A DNA stretch of 64,000 bases, taken from the NCBI RefSeq assembly GCF_019399895.1, contig NC_091887.1, forward strand, positions 3,224,001-3,288,000, read 5' to 3'. Below are positions 1 to 11,500 of the stretch, piece after piece. Source of the stretch: Cardiocondyla obscurior. Its lineage: Eukaryota; Arthropoda; Insecta; Hymenoptera; Formicidae. Within the stretch, counting starts at the first letter, position 1; each line of letters begins with the position of its first letter. The notes under the pieces were generated by a model, which was not told the DNA's origin, made no database searches, and saw only the letters and a list, made by a program, of their open reading frames with translations. The translations under genes and the position numbers were made by a program.

Positions 1-306
1 TTTGTTTTTTTTTTATTGCGTTTCTTCTAAAATTCTTTTGTACATAATAAATAGAAAAAGTTACAACTTACTGTACATGTTAAAATCACTTTTCAGATCG
101 GTGAGTCGGAAAAATCGATTCATTATTACACAATGAAATGTTGCTAATGCAGTTGTATGTCATTAAATAACGAGCGATTGTTACTTTCACGCGGGTCTCC
201 CGTCCTTGGATTTCTTTCGGGATTTATCTTGACACCTAGATCCCCAAACGTTTGCATTGAATAGCGTCGATAAATATCTCGTTGAAACGAATTTCCTAGC
301 GTTGAG

Positions 307-428
307 TTGCGGGAAGATATGAGAACTTATTGAGACGTAAGAAGAAGGCCAAATCCAAGGCGATCGAGCCACCGCAAGAAAGCGTTGTCAAAGTGAAAGT
401 AGTCCGTGCTCGACGATCCAAATCGTGA
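307..428 (+). CDS. Possible last exon of an unidentified gene (Lys/Arg-rich C-terminus)
   Basis: A short open stretch after an AG at 305-306 reads through to a TGA at 426-428. It encodes a basic tail containing the segments LLRRKKKAKSK, EPPQES and VRARRSKS. In-frame stops lie just upstream, so it could only be a terminal exon of a + strand gene that begins before the window. The acceptor is weak and I recognise no family. The composition looks protein-like, but a chance ORF is quite possible. Confidence 0.25.
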
Positions 429-1509
429 AAAACTGCTTGATATCAACTCGCATTTCTAACTTCTGAATTTATGTAAAAGACATTGAACGAGTCGCTTAAG
501 AAAAATATTATTTAAAAACTCATTGATACATTCTAATAATAATATTAATATCACGGTACGTTTCTCTCTGATCAAATTTAAATGACGCGAAAAAGTCAAA
601 CTTTATGGACGTAAATTAATAATAATGCTCGTTTAATTTTATGTGACTTATTTTATAAAAATGTGTTCGGATTTAGGTAATAAGTATTTCCTACCTTAAA
701 TGACCTATTGCCTATCGCTATTATATTTGGCGTAACGATATCGATAACGCACGATTGATACTCTTCCTGATCGAGTTTACGCTTTCCTTTCCGGGTATTT
801 ACAACTTCCTGGCATTTCTGAGATAATTGTTCAGATGTTACTTATTACTATACCACGATTGCTTTAATTTTCCATTTCTATCTTATCTTTTTCGTGTTCT
901 CACAAATCATGTAATTTATTCAGCTGCTTATTAGAAAAATATAGCGATAATGTCAACCTCTACTCTTTTTATGATTTTGACAGTACCTTAATTATCGTGT
1001 CGAGTTTGTTGATCGGTTAATTGAGTACTGTTAAAACTTTAATAATAAATAGCGTGATTAAAATACATCTATATTTATTAGCAAACTGACCTTTATCTTC
1101 TTATTGCAATATCAATGAAAATATTAGAAACTACTGTAATGTATATAATATTAAAAAAAATTAATGTAATTAAAGATTGAGTAATTTAATTAATTAAGGA
1201 AAATGCTTAAAATATATTAAAATAATTGCAAATTTAGAAAAAGAGTATTAAAGAATTTTGTGGCGTTTAAATTGTTATCAGGAAGAAAAAAAGTAATTTG
1301 TTATTCCTGAAACTTGCTTTCCTCTCGCTGATGATGGTGGGAAACTGTTACTCTATCACTACCTAGCCACTTTGCCAATCGGCAATCGGAGAGGGGCCGC
1401 AATTACCAATCAGCGAGAAAGAGAACGCTCGTCGCGGTTGAAACGGGATGCAAAATGAAAGAAAAGGCTGGTACCGCCGCGCGATTCATTAGTTCGGGCT
1501 AGGAGGTGA
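429..1509. other. AT-rich intergenic DNA
   Basis: No coding exon is visible. The last ~200 bases before the C1q gene are more GC-rich and probably hold its proximal promoter. Confidence 0.5.
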
Positions 1510-1515
1510 TATAAA
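1510..1515 (+). promoter_or_regulatory. TATA box of the C1q-domain gene
   Basis: A TATAAA follows a GC-rich segment and lies about 100 bp before the probable first splice donor at 1615. A start site near 1540 would give a first exon of about 75 nt that is almost all 5' UTR. The position is inferred from the motif only. Confidence 0.5.
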
Positions 1516-1612
1516 GGCGTACAGTGATCCGATTCGGTCTGATTTGTCCGTAACATCTACTGAGAGACCTGAGATCGGAAAATCCGTCGCTGCCACACCA
1601 CATCTTACCATC

Positions 1613-3808
1613 ATGTAAGTCTCTTGTTTATTTCACTTTATTCTCGTATAATTACAAATTAGATAATAACTATTAAATAATGTGAATCGAACGTTTTATC
1701 AACAATTTATTTTTGCAGCAAAAACTAATAAATTTATTTAGCGAGCTCACAACAAAAATTTTGTTTCGCTCGGTGAAGTATTTACAAGACGACTGCAGCA
1801 ATATGCGATAAAATGCAAATTAGTTTTCGTCGTATTACATAAACGCAAAAGATAAAAATGAAATAGTTGTTGGCCTTGCAACTAGCTTTGCAGTTCCGGT
1901 AATAAATCAACACAAATAATCTTTCCGCCAGTTTCAGAAATAGTTTTCCTACTATAGCGTAATCATGTTATTGAGAGACAAGTTCAAAGTGCCATTGCGC
2001 GTTTCGCTCTGATAGCCAATAACTTGACTCTTAACTTCAATCACGCGTATCAATATATTTCACTTTTTTTTTTGACAGTGAAAGTCGATCGATTTCATCC
2101 CGTGAACCAATTCTATATCTTATACGTAATAAAGTATTTAAAATTAATTTATTAATATTGTTGATATTATAACATCAGTCGTTATAAAATTTTAAATACT
2201 TGTAAATTATTTTTTATATTAATATTAAGAATCTTTAATATCTGTAGAAAGACATTAAGTCAGAAAGTGGAAAATAAAAGTGCACGAAGAAAGGAGGAGA
2301 GAATAATAAGAGGTGCATGCAAAGGAGAAGACGAACCTCGAAACCTGACTGAGTAGTAGCCGCAAGCAGTGAAAGTAGCGCAAACCACCGGCTGAACTTT
2401 ACCGAGAATGGTCACATTGGCTATTAAACGTCAGTCGAGTAGAAAAAGAAGCAATACGCGAGCGGAAAAATATTCCTCCGTACACCTACGTGACGCGTTG
2501 CGTAATAAACGTGTTGTCGCCTCGTCCGCATCGCTGCTAATTCCAAGCGTTGCATTTCGCGTAACTTTAAACCACTGCTAAATCTCACATTTCTGATTTA
2601 TTTTGAGACCAAGACTGACTCGACTGATCAATCGACACCACTTTTTCGTCAAGAAAATGACACCTTTAATCCCTTTTATTATCTAAAGCTCTGAAATACT
2701 AAAAAGAATTCTCTTCAACTTTCTTTATTATCTTATTATCTCTTTATTATATTGATTTATGCGAGAATTTGTATTTTACTAGAAAAAACCATGCAGGCGC
2801 TTTTTTTTAAAAGATCCCAATTATAAACTACGAAAAAAAGAAAATTATGTGACTTACCGCATGAACTTCAGCGGAATTGTAGAGTTCTGCCGGTGACTGT
2901 AACATAAAATAAAAAACAACGGGGATGTCAGTCTGATGCTCCTTTGACGAAAGTCTTCCTCTGGATTTTCATCTGAAACCAAAAAGTTATATTTTATTAG
3001 CAAAAATCTAATCTCCGACTTAACAGTCAACGTTGACTCTCGCTTGGCACGAACCAAACCAAACGAGTAAGATTATTCAGATATTCGTGTAGGATTACAC
3101 TTCTCGGACTAACGTACATTTACTTATTTGTATTAATAGGGTGGTGTGGGCGATGCTGATATTGGCAACGGTCGCGTTGACCGATGCAGCGGTACCAGAT
3201 CCCCCGGAAAAGTCTGGGATCACCACCATTGGTTCTAAAAAATTGGCAACTGCCGCCGATTGTGCTGGACTCGTCGCCTTTTCTGCCACTCAAGGATCAG
3301 TTAATGTAAGTTAATAGCGCAATAAATTAAAGTATAAATATTTAGAATATATTTGCGAACTGTATAAAATTTTATTATTATAATTACTTTAGACCTCGTG
3401 ATAATAAAAGGCTCTACAGTAAACAAAATTAGATAAAACTTAATCTATTCTTTTAATTAATTTTTAATTAAATTTAAATCTGTACAGGAAGCTAAGCTTG
3501 TCCTTGCTGAAACGTTGGTGGATAAAGGTGTCGGTTACGCGGCGGAAACCGGGATCTTTACCACGCATTGTCCGGGCCTTTACCAATTCAGCTTCGCCGG
3601 ATACGGTAGCACGGATCTGCGGCTGACGTTGAAACGTAAACAGAACAAATCCGATAGTTGGAGACCGATTGTTAGCGCTGGGCCAGGCGGAGGTAGCAAT
3701 CTCGTCCTGTTAGACATCGATGCTGGAGATCAACTTGCCGTCTTCGTTGAATCCGGAAAGGTTACTGATGGCGCCAGCTTTACAGGTCACCGCGTTTATA
3801 AAAGATAA
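1613..3808 (+). CDS. Secreted globular C1q-domain protein
   Basis: Exons are 1613-1614 (AT of the start codon), 3140-3305 and 3488-3808, giving 162 aa. Joining AT|GTAAGT to the exon at 3140 restores ATG and opens MVVWAMLILATVALTDA, a signal peptide probably cleaved near residue 17. The C1q jelly-roll runs from about residue 42 to the end: AGLVAFSATQGS at its start, GLYQFSFAGYG in the middle, and LDIDAGDQLAVFVESG then GASFTGHRVYK at the end. There is no collagen region, so it is a head-only C1q-like protein. One Cys precedes the domain and one sits in THCPG, so a disulfide is possible. C1q heads usually trimerise and bind ligands outside the cell; the ligand here is unknown. Met6 (codon at 3153) is an alternative start and would still leave a hydrophobic leader. 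Family call is confident; the exact start is less so. Confidence 0.85.
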
Positions 3809-4107
3809 ACTAAACCATAAAAAAAAAGACAATCTTGGACAAATTCAGAAATATTAAATATCTGACCAACAATTTTGGAATATTATTTTCAGTTTAAAAA
3901 CAATGTTTTCAAAAATTATATTTTTTTTAATATTAAATATTTTCTGGTTGACATAAAACGCTGCTTCTAAATTGAGAAATCGCCAGATTGTTATAAAATG
4001 CATTTAAAAACTATCTATAAAAAGAAAAAAAAAAAAAAAAAAGGATTAAAACGCTTTTATAAAATCCAAGATCTTTTTCTACAATTAAGAACTTTCTTGT
4101 GTGTTGA

Positions 4108-4113
4108 AATAAA
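4108..4113 (+). terminator. Poly(A) signal, C1q gene
   Basis: AATAAA about 300 nt after the C1q stop codon, ahead of the pyrimidine-rich tract. It is the best candidate 3' end for that transcript. Confidence 0.5.
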
Positions 4114-4139
4114 GTTCTTAATTCGTAGTTTTAAAACTT

Positions 4140-5180
4140 CTCAATGGATTTAACGTTCTGTGATAGCTATTTTCTTTTCTTATTTAAAAGTTTAATTGGT
4201 TTTATAATTTCTATACGTAGAATGACAAAATATTTAATTGTTGCGTGTATTAGTACGAACTTCTCCGATTTCCAGCTTTCGCTTTGCATTTTTCCGGTAC
4301 GCTTTCCAGCATTTTTTAACTTTCCCTTCGTCTTTTAGTTCGTTTTCTTCGCAATTTTATTGCTTCCTCAGTTTCCTCCACGATAACGCAATTAAACTTT
4401 CTCTATTTCAAATTTACACATCCGTCTCTCTCTCTCTTTCTCTCTCTGTTTTCTATGTCATTTATCTTTTTAATGACATTCGAATTTTCTTTTGCTTATC
4501 ATTTCTTTTCTCTTTTCGCTATCTTTCTTTTTCTTAGTTACTTCTATTCAGTTTTCCTTCACTTCTTTGCTTTCTTTGGCTTTTTCATTTTTATATCTTT
4601 ACTTTTTTTCAAGTTTTTATATTTTAAATTTATATACTACTTCTGTGTCTATCTCTTTTGTGCTTTTCTAATTTATTTCTTTTATTTCTATCAATAATAA
4701 ATTTTTAATTTCTTATAGAACTCGTTTAATTAATTATAGTCTTCATTATCTTTTCTCTGAAACTATTTTTTATCTTTCTGCAGTGACTTAATTTATCTAT
4801 TTTCTTTTATTTCTTCGTTGAAATTTTCTTTACGCTATACCGAATTTATAAACAATCTCTACTTCTTTTATTCGCGTTACACACTTTCCATAATTTCTAT
4901 TATCTGTCATTCCATTTCTTCTATCATAGCTTACTCTTATTTTTCCATTTATTACCTCTTTCACTTTCTTCTAGTCTTCTATCTTTTATAAAACTAGGTT
5001 CATGTATTTTTTTTTAACTTTCTTCGCCACTTCTTCTGCCTTTATCTTTCTCTCTATAATTATAATATTATTTTCTCTTATTTTCATTATTTCTACTAAT
5101 GTGCATTAATCCTCTATCTTTCTTTTTGTCTTTATACATTTATCTATCTGTCCACTGATCTTTTTCGTTCTATTTTTATT
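4140..5180. repeat. Pyrimidine-rich low-complexity tract (~1 kb)
   Basis: The + strand is dominated by T and C, with a CT-dinucleotide stretch near 4420-4450 and many TTTCTT/TTTATT words. It produces several Phe/Leu/Ser-rich chance ORFs that are not genes. It sits between the convergent 3' ends of the C1q and adenylosuccinate lyase genes. Confidence 0.7.
5175..5180 (-). terminator. Candidate poly(A) signal, adenylosuccinate lyase
   Basis: AATAAA on the - strand about 370 nt beyond the lyase stop codon. Other TTTATT words lie in the T-rich tract just beyond it, so the exact site is uncertain. Confidence 0.35.
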
Positions 5181-5551
5181 GTAAATATTGTAATCGTCTA
5201 TCACAGTAGTTCAGTCGGAGAGAAGTTCCATAAAATTGATAAAAAATAAAGAGAAAAGGAAAAGATTGTGGTAATGAAACAGACGAAATACCGATCGATT
5301 AAACAGCAAAGAAGAACACCTGAATGCGTGCGCTTACGCATCTACAATGAACAGTGCGAATTATTTTTTTATTATTCTATTAAATCTATCAATATAAGAA
5401 ATGTTAACAAATGTTGATGAATAAAGTTTCGTATTTCTTATTGCCAATAACAATATTTCATCTCAAAACCGATTGTAACTCTTAAATCTAAATGACTGAC
5501 GTCACATATAGACCTCTTTGGAAGAAATATAAAAAGCTTTCCGTAACACAA

Positions 5552-8500
5552 TCAAATATTTAGCTCGACTTTCCCGCTTTCCAAGTCCTTATAATTTTTT
5601 AACACTGGATACACTTCTTCTTCGAGAAACTCGACAACTTGTTCTGGCGCTCTGCCGACGAAAGTCGACGGATCCAGTAGTGCATTTAATTCCAGTAAAA
5701 TCGGCGCAAAGTACGGATCCTTTTTGATTCTGTCAACAAGATCGTTGTCCAAACCATGTTGCTTAACTTGCGCCCCAGCCTCTTGTGACAATACCCGGAT
5801 CTTTTCGTGGCAAACCTACAATATTAAACCAATATATAAAATCAATATTAACTAATAACTATAATAGTTCTTAATCAGTTATTACAAAAAAAATTACGTC
5901 AATCAAACGGTCGATTACAAGCAACGTTGGCAGAAAATTAGAATTAAATATTTTGTATAATTAAATTATAAACTGATTAAATTAATTATAATTCGATACT
6001 TATTAAAGCCTAAATATTTTTTATTAAACAAATAATAGAAATTATTCGAAAAATATCTATTGTGTATTTTACCTGTCTGTCACCACCGGTCTTCACCATA
6101 GCCATAATTATATTCTCTGCGGACATGAAGGGTAACTCTTGTGCCACGTGTCTGGCAATGACTTTGGGGTAGACAACTAATCCCTCCGTAATGTTCTGAA
6201 GAGTCATTAGGATCGTATCGGCCGATAGGTAAGCTTCCGCCAAGACAAGTCGGCGATTCGCAGAGTCGTCCAACGTTCGTTCCATCCACTGGGTCGATGC
6301 GGTATGAAGGGTGTTGTTCACAAGAAACATCAAGTGACGTGCCACACTGCAACATCTCTCAGAACGCATTGGATTTCGTTTGTAAGGCATAGCACTGGAG
6401 CCTATTTGCGTGCTCTCAAAAGGTTCTTCGATTTCCTTCATGTTGGCGAGAAGCCGAATATCTGTGCAAATCTAAAAAAAGGAAAAGATTAATTCGAGAC
6501 CAAGTGATTGCATTGCAGTGAAAGAAATATAATTATGATTTAAATATGATTCTATTCAAAACTGCTAAAGTCACGCGACTAATAAAGACTTACTTTATGA
6601 ACGGTCGCACCGAGTGAGCTCAAAACGTTCAAGCACTCGATATCAACTTTTCTACTGTAGGTCTGCCCAGTGACTGTATAATGTTTTTCAAAACCAGCCA
6701 TCTTGGTTACAAGATCATCCAATCGTTTCACCTTTTCCGCATCACCTGTTAAATATAAATTTCAGCAAATATTAGGCAAAAATTATTATATGTCTTTACT
6801 TCAATTTAATTATTCTTCAATAAAATTTAGGTTTTTTTTCTGATGAAAGTTAAAGATTGTAGAAAAGCTAAACAGACCGTTAAAGAGTTGAAGGAAAGAC
6901 GCTTGAGTGCCGGTGGTGCCTTTAACTCCGCGAAACTTTAAATCATTCCTGGCGCGACGAATAGCTCTCTCATCCATCAACAAGTCCTGCAGCCACAGAG
7001 TCGCTCTTTTGCCGACCGTTGTAAGCTGCGCCGGTTGAAGATGAGTGAAACCCAAAGTAGGCAGATTGCGATTGTCCTGGGAAAATTTTGCGAGTCTCTG
7101 AATTACGTGGGCTAGCTTCGGAAGTAAAATATCGAAGCCTTGACGAAGCACCAAAAGGTCCTGCAAGACAACATTAACATGTTAGTATGCTAATTCCGAT
7201 TAATTAGCTAAGAGAATATACGCGAAGACCAATTATCAAAGATTAAAAATATAATTATATTCTATTATCGAGATAAATAAAAATAATATTTTTACGATAA
7301 AGTTCACAGATGATATACCGTGTTATCGCCCACGTAGCAGCTGGTTGCACCAAGATGAATGATAGGAGCAGCCAAAGGACACTGTTTGCCGAATATATGA
7401 ACGTGAGCCATAACATCGTGCCTCGTCGCCTTCTCTTCCTCGGCGACGGCTTCAAAATCGATGTCGTCCACGTATGTCTCCATTTCGGCGATCTGCTCCG
7501 GCTTGATCGGCAGGCCGAGTTCCTGAAAGAACATCGATAGACATTTTCACGACGCCACTTGGAAAATCTGTCCACTTACATTTCAAAAGCAAAGAATTTC
7601 AACGCGACAACTTTACGATGCAGTCAATTGAAATTATCGTTCAGATAAAATAGCGCATGTGCGGCAGTTTAACACGATTCTTATCCCCATTTGAACGTAC
7701 TCTCGGTATCATCTGATTAGATAAAGAGGGCTTGGTTCTACCTTGGTATCACCCGAACCCCACAAGTTTCATTTTGTTACGTGCGTTTTCACAACGAGAG
7801 GCAAGTGCTGAAAAGTGCAAGCATGGTGTCCCTCCAAACTATTGCGAGTATAGTAATCAAAGTGCTAAAGTTGGTGAGAAAATTGCAACATGGTTTTTGT
7901 ATCGTGAAAAGTGTACTTCTGACAAAAAAGGAGAAAAGAAACAAGGAAACAAAATTTTTACTCCATGGAACTTCCCATATCGATGATATCTTATCAATTC
8001 TAATAATTTCGGAGAAATAAAAAGATCACGTTCTTCTAATTTTTCCATTCTTGATTGAATAAATCTAGTATAAAATAAATATTTCTCTACTGTTTTGTCG
8101 AAATTGATTTAAATTCTCAATTAGATAATGACATAAAGAAAAAAGCTTATCGAATTAAGCATCCAACGAGTTTCATAACTAATTTGATAACTTCTTCACT
8201 GTATAAACTATAAAAACAAGTATGTTTTTTTTTTTTCTAATCTGTAGATACAAAGATAAAAAGTAATTTACTAAGATTTAAATATTAGATAGTAATATAA
8301 AGTATAAAAAAAGAATAATAAAATTTTAAATCATAAAACTTTGAATTACAAGAACAAACTGGTTTCAATTTGATTCATATCGCAATCGGTGGATAGCTTA
8401 ATTAATCCGATCAATAAGTTTCAATTACGAATTATCCTAAAACGGTGTAGGCTGAAAATTCATCATCGTACACTCATTCAAAGGATATGTCTTACGAGAC

Positions 8501-11500
8501 GCGTGAATCATTCTATTGCTCTTATCGGCTTGCGATAACGCACGGTGTTTAGCAAGCGATACGCTACGTTGCCGTCATTTTTAGTGTGAAACTATAAAAT
8601 GTCCCAGAAAATTTCTGTAACAACGATAAGATTCTATTTTACTTCAATCTCTCTTACCTCCTAATTAAAATTTTTTTAACATTTATTTTTCGGAATTAAA
8701 AGTCTCATTTACGTAAATGTAAAACTACGTTCGTTTAGAAAAATTATATTGTATTTCATCGCTTTTATTTATCTGTTCAAAACGTAACTTCTGTAAATAC
8801 TTATTTGTTTAAAAGCATTTATAGTTACGTGATTAAAAAGGAAAATTTATTTTACATTTAAACTATGATGCTTCACTTTAATTATATAAGTCCTTCGGGC
8901 ATTCCACATACTTGTAGATATTCAAACAAGATTAATAATCGTTGATTCAAGAATATCGTGGTAGATTGGTATCTTCTGCGTTTGCATAAAACTCCTATTT
9001 TGTCAGTAAAATGTACCAACGTAGTTTAACAATACCACCAGAAGCTTTGCTGATAAAATAAATAATTCCGCTGAGGAACTTTTTAATATTTGTTGGCGAT
9101 AGATCCAGCTATGTTTGAATATATATTTTAAAAATGTGTTTGCTTTCAGGTTATCAACCTCATTATCTTGATCCTGTACCGTACAGGATACGGCGGGGAG
9201 TTTCTCGGCGTCGGTGGTACATGGAACTTGAACGAGGACAAAAATCCTGATGCCGAGATTGTCGCGTCCGGCGTATTCGTCGGATTCTTCATCTACACGA
9301 GCGTCGTTCTCGTCAGCTACTGTTTTGGGAATACCGACCACAAGAAAACTCTCGTCGTAAGTGTTCACCTGCTTTTTTTCGTTTGATAAAATGCAGGAGA
9401 CCTCGGTTAGAAAATTCATGTTAAACATAGTAAAAGCAAGTGGTATCGCGTTGCGCAGTAGTGCATCGCAAGTTGAAATTCGATCTTCAAGCTTCTAGGG
9501 TACTTTTAAAATTCAAAAGTAGCGTCACGTCGCTAAATTATGAGAGTCTAATAAAATATATAATTTTGCTTTTTTTAAGGAAATTATTATGAATTTCGTC
9601 GGCACTTTCATGTTCGTGGCTGTGGGTGGCACAGCTCTACATTACTGGCATGGATATCAACCCGAACAGAAATTTTTATTCGATGCACCAGAGAGGCAGG
9701 TAAGTCGAGTCTCCAAACGTGAGATAAAACAATTATTTAAGAGCTCGATACGTTTTAAATAATTATAATAAATTACGAGTAATTTATTCGTACTAATTTT
9801 TCTATTAAATAGCCGATTAATTGTAATAACTGTTTTGTCTCGATCACGAAAAATTGTATAATTTCAGGTTGGATTGGCCGTGGGTTCGTTATGCGTTTTA
9901 GAGGGTGCAGCATACTTGATTGACTTAATATTAAGTTTTCTACATTACGCTAAGGATGAACTTTAATAAAAGGTCAAGTATTACAAAATAAATGTCGTTT
10001 TAACAGCGGCAATATTAACGAAAAAAACCTCCGTTTCATTTTATCGCGTCAGTAGTGCAACATATACATATAAAGCAGGAAATTTTAAACTTTATTACGA
10101 TTCGATTATGTCCGACGTCTCTATATAGAGGTTTCTTTCTCTAGAAAACGCAAGCAACCTTGTCCTTCTTTGAAAAAGAGACAAAGTTTCCTCATGGTAC
10201 GTTTTTATAAATACATATTTATTTATACGAGCATATAGTACTTCCCATCAAATACGCATGTAACGTTTATACAAAATAAATTTTATTATAAAATTTGTAA
10301 ATTTGTAAAATAACTTGGAATATATTTCGGATCCGACGTCTATCGATCCGACGACGTTTACTCTTAATGTCGCTGTCTCCGCGTCGTTTCATGAATGAAC
10401 GTTGAGGTATATTTTATTATTTGCCTTTAAAAGAGTCGGCAGCTTTAGATTACGAATGCGACGCCAATGAAAGTTTACGTCGCCTTGACACGTCGGGGAC
10501 AATTTTTCCGCGACTAACGACCGATAATACGTATCGGACGCCGATTATGCACGTGTCCCCTTTACTTAGCGAGGCTCAATCGTGGAAACCAAAGGAAACG
10601 CGAAGGAAGGAAGACGCGGACGTGTGCGGCTGAAAATATGTTTATATGACTCACGCCCTTTTCGAAACAAACGGCGTGACGTTGCGTTCCACCGGATGAT
10701 TTCATCATTGGGCCCTTTAAGATCCCGTCGTGCGCACCAATTAATCTACTTGACCTGACGATCGTCGCGGATGACCGGCGCGATTACACACCCACCCACG
10801 AGCCGGGCGCGTAATCACGATAATTACGGGGGTCATGCCTAATTTGACTAAGCTATAAACCTAACAGAATAAATTATACCATTCCTTGAAAGGGTATAAA
10901 TTACTCGCTAAGAAAAAAAAAAAAAAAGAGAGAAGGATCTCAAGTTTAAAACTTATGAGTTCATTTAAAGTACTTCCGCCACCCAGCAAATTTTTAATTA
11001 CATTATTGCCGTTATTTGTATTATTTTATTGCTAAAAATGGGGGTAATTGAGTCATTAAGTTTAACACGTAAATACGTCCGCGGACTCGCTCTCTCTATT
11101 TTGATCGCGTTGCAACTTTTATTGCTCAAGGAGTAAAGCGGGCATTGTGAAAAAGAAATAACATTGTGCGCCCTGTCGGTAAGTAAATTAGTACTATCTG
11201 TGCATTCGTACGAGCGTCGAAAAGTAATCGCCATCGTGTACGCCTCGTAAATGTTTCATTGAGGACGAGTTGATTGACATAGATACCCAGTAATCGCGAT
11301 ATACGGAAAGCAAAAGATTGCGGCGAGCTGGTCGTGCAACTTGTCGCGAATCGATAGCGCGATGATTTGTTTCTAACATTGTTGGCTGAAGTAAGTACAG
11401 CCCACACCGGCTGCTAAATAAAAAAGTACATCGATATAACTTACATTTTAATTTCGAAAATTAACGATGTAATTAAAACCGGATTGAAGGTTTGGCTAAT

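Noticed and set aside
4144..4697. Phe/Leu/Ser-rich ORFs that look like membrane proteins
   Set aside because: They arise from T-rich low-complexity DNA in several frames at once.
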